From positions 1-62,788 of the forward strand of contig JAJYZF010000018.1 in the NCBI GenBank assembly GCA_021800165.1: a stretch of DNA of 62,788 nucleotides. The letters run 5' to 3'. Within the stretch, counting starts at the first letter, position 1. The number at the start of each line of letters is the position of its first letter. This DNA is from Planctomycetota bacterium. Its GTDB lineage: Bacteria; Planctomycetota; Phycisphaerae; WQYP01. Positions 44,430-57,417 of this stretch are shown here, piece by piece. The notes beneath the pieces are model-generated. The model had not been told where the DNA came from. It did not search any database and was given only the letters and a program-made list of their open reading frames with translations. Made by a program: the position numbers and the translations under genes.

Positions 44430-45324
44430 TTTTTTTTCGCCAATTCCGCGCCGGCCGGGGCGGGACAGACTTGGTCTGTGGCCGGCTGGAGATGGTCGAG
44501 AGACTCTGGTACACAGCGTCAATGGTTTCGGGCAGGGTGCTGGTACCGGCGGTAAGACCCACGGTTTGCACACCCTTAAACCATTGCGGTTGGAGTTCCG
44601 CGGCACATTGCACATGATAGGCTGGCACATGGCGCTGGCGGCAACGGTCCACCAGACGGCGGGTGTTGTTGGAATGATGGCCGCCGACCACCACCATGGC
44701 CTGCACCCGACCCAGCAACTCCTCCAGCGCGATCTGACGATCTTTCGTGGGCTGACATACTGTATCAATGAATTGAATCTCGGCGTGGGGATTGAGCTGG
44801 GCAACCTTCGCCCGCACCGCGGCGGCTACGGCGGTGGGGGTGGTGGTTTGGCAGACAATGCCAAGTTTGGTGAATGGATACCTTTGCACCGCCTGCGGAT
44901 TTTCCACAATCGCAAACGAGGGAAGGTCTTCCACAATGCCGTTGACTTCCACATGACCGGGCGTGCCGATCACAATGACATGGCAACCCTGATCGCGCAG
45001 ACGTTGGGCGGCGGCATGGGCCTTTTTGACCAGCGGACAAGTGGTGTCAATAAGCTCCTTGCCCGCGGCCAGCAACGCCGCACGAGTTTTTTCGCTGATG
45101 CCGTGGGCGGTTACCAGCACGCGGGTGGAATCCGGCAGGCGGCCCCGTTGGCTTTCATCGAGCATCTGAAAGCCGCCGGCCGCCAGCCGCTGGCTCACCA
45201 GCGGGTTATGCACCAGTTGTCCAAACACCGTTACCTGCACCGGATCGCTGATGGTTTGGGTTTTGGCCAGGGCATCGCGCACGCCAAAGCACATGCCCAT
45301 GTCCTGCGCTTTAAGAATTTGCAT
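44164..45324 (-). CDS. ispH: 4-hydroxy-3-methylbut-2-enyl diphosphate reductase
   Basis: Iron-sulfur enzyme of the last MEP step, giving IPP and DMAPP; 386 residues. All three cluster cysteines are present: MGMCFGVRDAL (Cys 12), ELIDTTCPLVKKAHAAA (Cys 96) and FIDTVCQPTKDRQIALEEL (Cys 190). GTPGHVEVNGIVE and VVVGGHHSNNTRRL are substrate-site motifs. The core ends near residue 278 (TLPETIDAVYQSLST). The remaining ~108 residues (Arg/Pro/Ser-rich) are not part of the family and are encoded antisense to the end of the GT87 gene. AAGGAG lies six bases before the ATG. A 19-bp palindrome lies 39 bp upstream. Confidence 0.93.
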   Translation of the reverse strand: MQILKAQDMGMCFGVRDALAKTQTISDPVQVTVFGQLVHNPLVSQRLAAGGFQMLDESQRGRLPDSTRVLVTAHGISEKTRAALLAAGKELIDTTCPLVKKAHAAAQRLRDQGCHVIVIGTPGHVEVNGIVEDLPSFAIVENPQAVQRYPFTKLGIVCQTTTPTAVAAAVRAKVAQLNPHAEIQFIDTVCQPTKDRQIALEELLGRVQAMVVVGGHHSNNTRRLVDRCRQRHVPAYHVQCAAELQPQWFKGVQTVGLTAGTSTLPETIDAVYQSLSTISSRPQTKSVPPRPARNWRKKINPRSQARYAATALEPPFRQTASRDSGGRTVPPSAVLAASSAREPKRGSDSLSARPPAGKKPTTLRPWNRNNVGHHDRKFWPDPKSMA

Positions 45325-45362
45325 GACCAGCTCCTTATTTTTGCGAAGATTCGTGGATCGCA

Positions 45363-45381
45363 TACTTTGCAACGCAAAGTA
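45363..45381. promoter_or_regulatory. Palindromic operator candidate before ispH
   Basis: TACTTTGCAACGCAAAGTA is a perfect 8-3-8 inverted repeat between the regulator gene end and the ispH start. The inner 17 bp share layout with the site at 46443-46459. It is a likely binding site for the adjacent winged-helix regulator. Confidence 0.65.
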
Positions 45382-45397
45382 ATAAGTTAAAAAAAAT

Positions 45398-45781
45398 TTA
45401 CGTCGTGCGCGGACGCAGCCCCGCACCGGCCCCGCTCTGACCAGTAAGCCGCGAAGCATCGGCAACCACACGTTCCAACCGGCTGACATATTCGAGAAAC
45501 CGGCGGCGGCCATGCTCGGTCAGGCGGGCCAGGGTTTGCGGCCGGTTGTTGCGCGTGCCCTTCCACATCTGCACCAGATCCGCTTCCTGTAAAATGGCCA
45601 GATGGCGGCTCAAATTGCCATCGGTCAGTGAGCAGAGCTCTTTTAATTCGTTAAACAGCAGACCCTCGGAATGGCCGGCCAGCGAGGCAATAATGCTCAA
45701 GCGGGCTTTTTCGTGAATGATGCGATCCAGTCCGTCGTAGGCGTAGCGTCCGGCGATTTTTTCGCAGTCAGATGGATTCAT
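45398..45781 (-). CDS. Winged-helix transcriptional regulator
   Basis: A 127-residue DNA-binding protein: HEKARLSIIASLAGHSEGLL, then LFNELKELCSLTDGNLSRHL (recognition helix) and ILQEADLVQMWKGTRNNRPQ for the wing. LTEHGRRRFLEYVSRLERVV is a dimerisation helix. It fits the small winged-helix group related to ArsR/MarR that pairs with a membrane protein gene. Its start overlaps the membrane protein gene by 14 bp, and 17-bp palindromes flank the operon on both sides. The effector is unknown. Confidence 0.85.
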   Translation of the reverse strand: MNPSDCEKIAGRYAYDGLDRIIHEKARLSIIASLAGHSEGLLFNELKELCSLTDGNLSRHLAILQEADLVQMWKGTRNNRPQTLARLTEHGRRRFLEYVSRLERVVADASRLTGQSGAGAGLRPRTT

Positions 45782-46412
45782 GTTTTTGCTCCAGAGTGTA
45801 ATAAAGTATGCCGGCTGTCGCCAGTTGGCCCAGACCGAAAACCAGCCCCATGATCCAGGGGTTGAACATGGCCGTACCGTGAAAGCTTACCATGGAGAAT
45901 ATCCCCGCCAGCAGATAATAACTGCCGCTGTAAATGGTGGCCCGCGGTAATATCCGGCTCGAGGCGAGAATGCCCAGCGAAAACAGAATCATCCACAAGG
46001 GCGGCAATATCCACACCACCACGGCCGCAAAGCGGAAGACCAGATAAGTCAACGCCGCACCCGCGATCAGGCTGGGCATAAAACTTTCCACCGCCAGCAG
46101 CGTGAGGCGGGTTTGAATATCGGAATTGAGCCTGCGGCAACGTAAAATCATCTCCAGGGCGATGATGAGTAAACTCAAAGCCGCCGCGGCAATCCACAGC
46201 AGCAGGTAAAGGCCGACGTGTCGGGCGGGATGGGCCAGCAATTGCGATTGAATGATGGCCGTACCCACCGCCATGGCCGCGGAAAACAGGGCGGTGGCAC
46301 TGCGATAACCGCGAAACACCTGACTGGCCGCCATCTGGGCGTGAATTTCGGAAATCTGCGATATCGCGTCGCGCAATTCCACGGTGACACCGGATAAAAG
46401 CCAACCCTTCAT
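45768..46412 (-). CDS. Polytopic membrane protein, unknown, partner of the winged-helix regulator
   Basis: A 214-residue protein with about five to six predicted membrane segments (for example HVGLYLLLWIAAAALSLLII, LIAGAALTYLVFRFAAVVVW, ILPPLWMILFSLGILASSR and NPWIMGLVFGLGQLATAGIL). The N-terminal 50 residues are soluble and helical (RDAISQISEIHAQMAASQV). No domain I can name. The downstream winged-helix gene overlaps it, so the pair is translationally coupled and the protein may be a sensor or the regulated function. A palindromic site lies 31-47 bp upstream of its start. Confidence 0.75.
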   Translation of the reverse strand: MKGWLLSGVTVELRDAISQISEIHAQMAASQVFRGYRSATALFSAAMAVGTAIIQSQLLAHPARHVGLYLLLWIAAAALSLLIIALEMILRCRRLNSDIQTRLTLLAVESFMPSLIAGAALTYLVFRFAAVVVWILPPLWMILFSLGILASSRILPRATIYSGSYYLLAGIFSMVSFHGTAMFNPWIMGLVFGLGQLATAGILYYTLEQKHESI

Positions 46413-46442
46413 ACGGACCCTATCGGCCCATGGTTCTTTCTT

Positions 46443-46459
46443 ACTTTACACTATAAAGT
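46443..46459. promoter_or_regulatory. Palindromic operator candidate before the membrane protein-regulator operon
   Basis: ACTTTAC-ACT-ATAAAGT is a 7-3-7 inverted repeat with six of seven pairs. It has the same spacing and the same outer ACTTT/AAAGT as the site before ispH. Being upstream of the regulator's own operon, it is likely an autoregulatory operator. Confidence 0.6.
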
Positions 46460-46492
46460 TAAAAATGCAAGCCCCCAGAGGAACCTCCACCG

Positions 46493-47410
46493 CTATGTTG
46501 CCCCGGCACCGGACGTGACCGGTCCCCCCTTTTCCAAAGCATAAGCCCGCAAAACCGCCAGCAAATGTTCCAGCAGCGGACGGCGGAACCTCCGGCGATG
46601 GTAGATCAGGCCGATGGTGCGCTGCGGGTAGGCACCATGGAGCACGCGGTAGCAGCAGCCGGACGCGGCATCGGCGGCGCATGCCATCTCGGGAATAAGG
46701 GAAACGCCCAGGCCCATGCCAACGATCTTTTGCACGGTGAACAACTGCGAACTGCGGCAACGAACCACGGGCACACACGAGCGGTCGCGGCAAAATTGCA
46801 CGATCTGCGCGCCCAGGCAATGGACCGGATCCAAGAGTACAAAAGGATGGCCGGTTAAATCACGCAGCGTTACCCGCCGCAACTTGGCCAGCGGATGGTC
46901 ATGCGCGGTGGCCAACAGCAATGGCTCGATGAAAAGTGGAGCGGATTCCAAAGCCGGTTCTTGAATCGGCAAAGCAACGATCGCCGCGTCCAATTCGCCC
47001 GCCAGACACGCTTCCACCAACCCTTGCGTAAGATCCTCGACGACCGATACCGTCGCCTGCGGCCGGGAGTGCAGAAATTTGGCCAATATCTGCGGCAGCA
47101 AATAGGGCGCTATGGTGGAGATTGCTCCGACGGCCAGCTCTCCGTGTTGGCCGTCGTGGCCGCACACCGTCCGCCGCGCATCTTCCACCGCTGCCAGAAT
47201 GGCTTGGGCCTCAGGGAGAAACCTCCGACCCGCATCGGTAAGCCTCGCCTGTCGTCCGGTACGATCCAACAACGGCTGGCCCAATTCTTTTTCCAATTTG
47301 ATAATTTGCTGACTAAGCGACGGCTGGGCCACAGAGCAAGCTTGCGCGGCCCGCGTAAAATTGCGCCTTTTGGATACTTCCACAAAATACCGAAGCTGAT
47401 GCAGTTCCAT
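46493..47410 (-). CDS. oxyR: LysR family peroxide regulator OxyR
   Basis: Redox-sensing activator of 305 residues. N-terminal LysR helix-turn-helix: LRYFVEVSKRRNFTRAAQAC, then PSLSQQIIKLEKELGQPLLD. The effector domain holds DPVHCLGAQIVQFCRDRS, in which Cys 198 and Cys 207 are nine apart like the disulfide-forming pair (199 and 208) of E. coli OxyR. TVQKIVGMGLGVSLIPEM is the typical OxyR C-terminal region. It is divergent from katG, and a matching OxyR box overlaps its own start codon, which predicts autorepression with activation of katG. Confidence 0.93.
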   Translation of the reverse strand: MELHQLRYFVEVSKRRNFTRAAQACSVAQPSLSQQIIKLEKELGQPLLDRTGRQARLTDAGRRFLPEAQAILAAVEDARRTVCGHDGQHGELAVGAISTIAPYLLPQILAKFLHSRPQATVSVVEDLTQGLVEACLAGELDAAIVALPIQEPALESAPLFIEPLLLATAHDHPLAKLRRVTLRDLTGHPFVLLDPVHCLGAQIVQFCRDRSCVPVVRCRSSQLFTVQKIVGMGLGVSLIPEMACAADAASGCCYRVLHGAYPQRTIGLIYHRRRFRRPLLEHLLAVLRAYALEKGGPVTSGAGAT

Positions 47411-47445
47411 AGTTTTTTCCTATGCAAATAATAGATATCATATAT
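47409..47445. promoter_or_regulatory. OxyR binding site between oxyR and katG
   Basis: ATAGTTTTTTCCTAT, seven bases, then ATAGATATCATATAT. This matches the ATAG-N7-CTAT-N7-ATAG-N7-CTAT pattern of the OxyR box (last half CTAT to ATAT). The first half-site begins on the oxyR start codon. It lies about 120 bp before the katG start. Confidence 0.8.
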
Positions 47446-47554
47446 TTTACTTCTTATTTACCGGGTCGTACACTCGGCGATGTCAGGTTGGCGGTGGGCA
47501 CGCCCCGCACGATATGTGGCCGCGGGCCGCGCTGCCGGCAAACCTGCTTTTTAA

Positions 47555-49879
<2,325 letters not shown>

Positions 49880-49891
49880 AGGGTGCGGCTT

Positions 49892-50665
49892 TTATTCCAA
49901 CCGCGGCCCAAACAGTCGCCGGGCGTTGGCGGTGGTCGATTCGGCCAGCGCTTCCACGCTTACACCGCGCTCCGCCGCCACCCGCGCAGCCACATGCACC
50001 ACAAACGCGGGTTCGTTGTTTTTGATTTTCCGCACCGGCTCGGGACTTAAATAAGGACTATCCGTTTCCACCAGCAACCGATTCTCCGGAACCAACTTGG
50101 CCACCGCCCGCACGTCCGGCGCGTTTTTATACGTAACAATACCGGTGATGCCCACAAAAGCGCCCTGCTCGAGCCAGCGGGCGGCTTCTTCCGCCGTTCC
50201 GGTGAAACAGTGCACCACATGGGCGACATCCGGGAAGTCGGCCATGATGTTCAGGGCGTCGCCGTGGGCATCACGCACGTGCAAAATGGCCGGGAGTTTT
50301 AATTCTCGGGCCAGTTTCAACTGCTGGATAAACACCGGCCGCTGAACCGCCCCGTCCGCAGAGCGGCCATGATAATCCAGACCACATTCGCCCACGGCCA
50401 GCAAACGCGGCTGCCCGGTCAACCAGGGCCGCATCGTGGCGATGAAATCCGGGGCTATCTCTCCCGCCAGATGAGGATGCACGGCAATAGCCCCGAAAAC
50501 CTGGGGGTAACTCTGGATCGCCTGGAGCACCCGCGGGTGATCTTCCGGCCCGGTGCCAATGGTGATCATGCGCTGGACCCCGGCCGCGACGGCCCGGTGC
50601 ACCACCGCGGCTTGATCCGCCAGCAGTGCCGGATCGGTTAAATGGCAATGCGTGTCGATAAACAT
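49892..50665 (-). CDS. TatD family metal-dependent hydrolase
   Basis: Predicted TIM-barrel metallo-DNase of 257 residues, close to family length. It begins MFIDTHCHLTDPALLADQAA with the HxH metal site, and has AVHPHLAGEIA, AVGECGLDYHGRSADGAV (catalytic Glu), LKLPAILHVRDAHGDAL, VVHCFTGTAEEAARWLEQGA and RLLVETDSPYLSPEPVRK (final metal Asp). It follows gyrB by 9 bp in the same direction and is almost surely co-transcribed with it. Members act in DNA repair or in removal of modified ends; the exact role here is not visible. Confidence 0.93.
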   Translation of the reverse strand: MFIDTHCHLTDPALLADQAAVVHRAVAAGVQRMITIGTGPEDHPRVLQAIQSYPQVFGAIAVHPHLAGEIAPDFIATMRPWLTGQPRLLAVGECGLDYHGRSADGAVQRPVFIQQLKLARELKLPAILHVRDAHGDALNIMADFPDVAHVVHCFTGTAEEAARWLEQGAFVGITGIVTYKNAPDVRAVAKLVPENRLLVETDSPYLSPEPVRKIKNNEPAFVVHVAARVAAERGVSVEALAESTTANARRLFGPRLE

Positions 50666-50674
50666 GATGAGAAC

Positions 50675-53857
<3,183 letters not shown>

Positions 53858-54460
53858 ATGGCAACAACAGTAATCACAGGTCCATTTTCTTTGGAAAGAG
53901 TGGTGAATGCTGTGGAAAAGGTGCGGCAGCGTCTGCTTCGGGCGGCGGAAGCGTTGCGCCAGGCGAACATCCTGTATGCGGTGGCGGGCGGCAATGCCGT
54001 GGCATTGTGGGTATCGCGTGTGGATGAAACCGCCGTGCGCAACACCCAGGATGTGGATATCCTGGTGCGGAGGGCCGATCTCCCCGCCATCAAAATCGCC
54101 CTGCAGCAGGCCGGTTTTGTTTATCGGCACACTGCGGGACTCGATGCCTTCTTGGACGGTCCCGGTGCCACGCCCCGAGAAGCGGTACATCTTGTCTTCG
54201 CCAACGAAAAGGTGCGGCCCGAGGAACCTCTTGCCAATCCGGATGTAACCGAATCTCAAGAAAACCCAGGTGGCCCCGCGGTGCGCGTTATTTCCTTGCA
54301 CGCCTTGGTGCAAATTAAACTTACCGCCTTTCGCGATAAAGACCGTACCCATTTGCGTGATCTCATCGAGGTGGGGTTGATAACCACCGATTGGCCGGGA
54401 AAATTTCCCACCATCCTGGGCCAGAGGCTATGGCAACTGCTTAACACACCCGGCGGGTGA
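53858..54460 (+). CDS. Nucleotidyltransferase-fold protein
   Basis: A 200-residue protein. LRQANILYAVAGGNAVALWV, then RNTQDVDILVRRADLPAI, correspond to the GG/GS and hDxD elements of the minimal nucleotidyltransferase fold (aspartates in DVDILV), followed by a C-terminal helical part. These proteins are used in antitoxin, resistance or tRNA-modifying systems, but no partner gene is adjacent here. ATG 53858 has a weak ribosome binding site. It is flanked by repeats on both sides, so horizontal arrival is possible. Function unknown. Confidence 0.65.
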   Translation: MATTVITGPFSLERVVNAVEKVRQRLLRAAEALRQANILYAVAGGNAVALWVSRVDETAVRNTQDVDILVRRADLPAIKIALQQAGFVYRHTAGLDAFLDGPGATPREAVHLVFANEKVRPEEPLANPDVTESQENPGGPAVRVISLHALVQIKLTAFRDKDRTHLRDLIEVGLITTDWPGKFPTILGQRLWQLLNTPGG

Positions 54461-54518
54461 AGCGGCGCTGTGCAAGCCCGCAAGGGCTTGGTCTTCACAC
54501 TTCCCACCCCCACCCCTC

Positions 54519-54574
54519 CTCCGCGTACCTCCGTGTCCGGAGTTTATCCCGACGCCTGTCGGGATGTTTAACCC
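54519..54574 (+). repeat. Dispersed intergenic repeat R2, copy b
   Basis: CTCCGCGTACCTCCGTGTCC, then GGAGTTTATCCCGACGCCTG and TCGGGATGTTTAACCC. Positions 54546-54565 form a perfect 8-bp stem with a GCCT loop. It matches 3183-3230 (minus) over most of its length and 62655-62695 over its first half. Confidence 0.75.
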
Positions 54575-54586
54575 GTCGTCGCTCTA

Positions 54587-54668
54587 CCGTTAAGGCATGG
54601 ATGCCGAAATCTCCCGAGCCTTCGGGACAGGCCTCTTTGACAGGAGCCGCGTATCGGGACTGATCGCT
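54587..54668 (+). repeat. Dispersed intergenic repeat R1
   Basis: TTAAGGCATGGATGCCGAAA opens this copy. It has an expanded centre (CTCCCGAGCCTTCGGGACAG) that forms its own hairpin, and it ends GTATCGGGACTGATCGC like the 28745 copy. Confidence 0.75.
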
Positions 54669-54734
54669 CTTGGCAACCACCCGCGGCTGGGTCCGTGGTT
54701 GAAGCCGGCTTAAGCAATCGCGATAATAGGCTTC

Positions 54735-55241
54735 CTATGGTAACCCTTGCCGAAAGAATTTCGGACCCCGATCCTCGCCGACCACCGCTCCACCCGGGTG
54801 ATGAAGGTCTCCCCGCGGCGTCAGGGATTGAATTTGCCAATGTCCACCTTGGCCCACATACGTGATGGTCTGCCCAGCGTCTAAACCGGCATACGTAGCC
54901 AATATCGTCGCAACCGCGTGGCCGGCGTTTTTCACCGCCAGACGCAGATCTACCAAGCCGCCATGGTGTGCCACCGCCTCGGGCAACGCCAGTTGCCAGC
55001 GTGCCGAGGTGCCTGTGGCGTCAAGGCGTTGCTGCACGGCGACAGCCCCGGCCGAAGCCAGAAGCTGCAACTGCAAGCGATGCTGCGTCTGGCGGGTCCT
55101 GGCAATTTCATGCTCAAACGCCACCGTCAGCACCACCATGCACAAGGTTACCATGGCCAACAAGGTTATGGCGGTGACAATGGCAAAGCCCCGGTGCTGG
55201 GGTAAAGTGGAGACGCGGCTGGATCGTGGCGAAAAATTCAT
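54735..55241 (-). CDS. Minor pseudopilin-like protein (GspK/PilX-like)
   Basis: Last gene of the operon, 168 residues. It carries a short basic leader and a prepilin-type signal QHRGFAIVTAITLLAMVTLC, cleaved after Gly, with Thr rather than Glu at position +5. Loss of Glu 5 is typical of GspK, the tip pseudopilin. An Arg/Gln-rich helix (RTRQTQHRLQLQLLASAGAV) and a variable C-terminal domain (about residues 70-168) follow; the latter is much smaller than GspK of model systems. GGAGG precedes the ATG, which overlaps the previous gene by 4 bp. Confidence 0.75.
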   Translation of the reverse strand: MNFSPRSSRVSTLPQHRGFAIVTAITLLAMVTLCMVVLTVAFEHEIARTRQTQHRLQLQLLASAGAVAVQQRLDATGTSARWQLALPEAVAHHGGLVDLRLAVKNAGHAVATILATYAGLDAGQTITYVGQGGHWQIQSLTPRGDLHHPGGAVVGEDRGPKFFRQGLP

Positions 55242-55747
55242 TGGTGCCCCTCCGGCTTCGAGTTCCCCGCCAAAAGCATGTATTGTGTCGGAAAAACCCG
55301 CAGGCGATGGCCACCCTTCCAAGTCAGGCCCAAGTCCAGCGCTCCGGGCAGTAATTTGAATTGAACCCTGATCGTTCGCTTCCGCGGTCGCCCTGGCCAG
55401 TGATCTTTGCGTCCGGACGACGTAAGCCGACGGATTTGGCCGTGAGGTTCCACCGTCCACTCAACCCACCGAAGCCTGCGGCCCTGCCCGTATTCACACA
55501 AGAGCGTCTGTTGATGAACCACCTTCAGGCGATTGGCCGTCCACACATCGCTGCGCAATCGGGTGAAAGCGGCTTCGCTGATCGCCATGTTGTTCAGGTG
55601 CCGCCCCGCCCGGTGAAACGTGCCAACGGTGAAAACAAACACCTGCCCGGCCAACAGCAGAAATATGCCCATCAGACCCAGGGCCACCATCATTTCCACA
55701 AGATTAAACCCGCGGCGAGAGCGGCAAACTTTTTGTAGTATATTCAT
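55238..55747 (-). CDS. Minor pseudopilin (GspJ-like)
   Basis: A 169-residue pseudopilin with a classical prepilin signal: RRGFNLVEMMVALGLMGIFL (Gly at -1, Phe +1, Glu +5), a hydrophobic helix and a small beta-rich C-terminal domain (VEWTVEPHGQIRRLTSSG). It would be processed by a prepilin peptidase (not in the window) and form part of a pseudopilus tip. It shares 4-bp ATGA overlaps with both neighbours, so the three pseudopilin genes are translationally coupled. The assignment to J is by length and order only. Confidence 0.85.
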   Translation of the reverse strand: MNILQKVCRSRRGFNLVEMMVALGLMGIFLLLAGQVFVFTVGTFHRAGRHLNNMAISEAAFTRLRSDVWTANRLKVVHQQTLLCEYGQGRRLRWVEWTVEPHGQIRRLTSSGRKDHWPGRPRKRTIRVQFKLLPGALDLGLTWKGGHRLRVFPTQYMLLAGNSKPEGHQ

Positions 55748-56121
55748 CGCTGCTGTCCCCCCGGTTTAACCGAAACGCCGACTTGCGGCACCAAGGCATA
55801 AAGCCGGTGGGCAACAGCATATTTGGATTTCGATGTAACAAACACCCATTGGTAGCCCCGGGGCGGCGAAGATGATTTTCCGGACGGGTTTACGGGGCAC
55901 GCCTGCAAATGGCCGCCGGCGGCGGCTAGGCCAGGCGGGTGGCCGGCCATGGCGCTATACAACATGGCCTGCTGCCGGCGCAGCAGGTTGCGCGAATGTG
56001 CAAGCCGTCGGGTGGTGGCATTAAGTTCGGCCACGCTGTAGGTTAGCAATCCACCGACCATCACCACGATGATGGTGCCGATAAGTATGTCCATAATGAC
56101 AATACCCGGTCGAAACCGCAT
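55744..56121 (-). CDS. Minor pseudopilin (GspI-like), atypical cleavage region
   Basis: A 125-residue protein with an N-terminal prepilin-like helix: MRFRPGIVIMDILIGTIIVV. If cleavage is after Gly 6, Asp replaces the usual Glu at +5. The rest is a short globular domain (RGYQWVFVTSKSKYAVAHRL). Its length fits GspI. It starts at TGATG with the stop of the last GspF-like gene and overlaps the next gene by ATGA. Confidence 0.75.
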   Translation of the reverse strand: MRFRPGIVIMDILIGTIIVVMVGGLLTYSVAELNATTRRLAHSRNLLRRQQAMLYSAMAGHPPGLAAAGGHLQACPVNPSGKSSSPPRGYQWVFVTSKSKYAVAHRLYALVPQVGVSVKPGGQQR

Positions 56122-57383
56122 CAGTACGGCCCCTTGTGTTCGAACGCTAGAATAAGGTCAGTGTACAGTTTCAGAAATGAAAAATCCACCAATAGCACAA
56201 GTGCGCCCAATGCCAATACCAATACCGGAATCATCGCGCCGCGGACCATCTCGCAACGCCGCCGATATGTTTGTTCATAACAGGATGCGGCATAACGCAA
56301 GCCACAGGCAAGAGCATCGCCCGTCGGCTGCTCCAGGATGGCGCAAAGGAATTCAGGGAGATGCGTAGCCCGGGCTGCGGCCGCAAGTCCCACGCCATTC
56401 TCCATCATTTTGGCCCACCGCTCTAACATGCGCCGGATAACGCCCTTCATGCCACCTTGGGCCATGCCGAAAAGTATTGGTGTGAACTCATGTCTGTTCT
56501 GAACACCCTGCGCCAGCGCCCCCGCAACATCGGCCCACTGGCCGGGCTGGTATACACCACGAACCAAGGGCGTATGGTACAAAAAGCGGTCCAGCAGCCA
56601 GCGGACGGTTGGTATACCACGGTAATTGGGAGAAAACGTCGCGCGGACCCAAGCTGCCGCCCAGCACGAGAGCGGCAGCCCCACAACGAAAAAGGCCACG
56701 CCGTAGCCCAGCTTAGACCACGGTGGGCCAAGTACCGGCGGGACCACCACTACGTGTATCTTGGCAAACTCTCTGACGAACAATGGGACAACGAAGACGT
56801 TCATCCCCCCGACCGCTATCACAGTGGCTGCCAGCACCAGACCCAGGTAAAACAGGTACGACTGATCCAGTTGACGGCCAATGCGCCAGGTGGATTTCCG
56901 TGATCCCAATCGCTGTATACTCGTCAACAGCGATCCTCCCGCCTCACCTGCGGTGATCACGTTCACATCGCCAGCCGGTATTTCCGGCAGCCCCAGCGCA
57001 ACCGCTGCGCCAAGTTTTTGACCCCGCTCTAAAAGTTCCGAGATTACCAACAGGCGGATAGCCACCTTTCCGCGCTCACCGTGGCCACAAGTCCTCAACC
57101 AGCCGGCCAGGGGCCGGTTCAACCGCACGCCTTGGCTGATATAACCGATGACCGCTTCCGCTCGCTTGCGGGCGAGAAAATGACGGGCCAGTGCAACCGC
57201 CGGAAGCAATAAAAACAAGTCCACCAGCGGTGCCGGCAGGTTTAGCAGAAAGGGCACCGCCACGACCAACAACCAGAACCCAAAAACTTTGCCAATCGAT
57301 TGATACCACCTGTAAGGCCGTCCACGCCTGATTGCCCGCTCCACATAGCCGGCAATCCTTTTATTTTCCAATGACATAGCCAT
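56121..57383 (-). CDS. GspF-like platform protein, type B, copy 2
   Basis: A 420-residue membrane protein. It opens with a basic helix and two membrane segments (FGFWLLVVAVPFLLNLP, DLFLLLPAVALARHFL) and lacks the classical GspF N-terminal domain. One clear T2SSF-type domain follows: KVAIRLLVISELLERGQKLG, ALGLPEIPAGDVNVITAGEA, GGSLLTSIQRLGS. A second degenerate unit is near residues 270-370. It ends EHKGPY, as its paralogue does (EHRGPY). It is probably an inner membrane platform subunit paired with the type A protein before it. It overlaps the GspI-like start by 1 bp. Confidence 0.8.
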   Translation of the reverse strand: MAMSLENKRIAGYVERAIRRGRPYRWYQSIGKVFGFWLLVVAVPFLLNLPAPLVDLFLLLPAVALARHFLARKRAEAVIGYISQGVRLNRPLAGWLRTCGHGERGKVAIRLLVISELLERGQKLGAAVALGLPEIPAGDVNVITAGEAGGSLLTSIQRLGSRKSTWRIGRQLDQSYLFYLGLVLAATVIAVGGMNVFVVPLFVREFAKIHVVVVPPVLGPPWSKLGYGVAFFVVGLPLSCWAAAWVRATFSPNYRGIPTVRWLLDRFLYHTPLVRGVYQPGQWADVAGALAQGVQNRHEFTPILFGMAQGGMKGVIRRMLERWAKMMENGVGLAAAARATHLPEFLCAILEQPTGDALACGLRYAASCYEQTYRRRCEMVRGAMIPVLVLALGALVLLVDFSFLKLYTDLILAFEHKGPY

Positions 57384-57417
57384 GGATTCCCATTTTCCCA
57401 GCGATCGGGCCGCAGCC

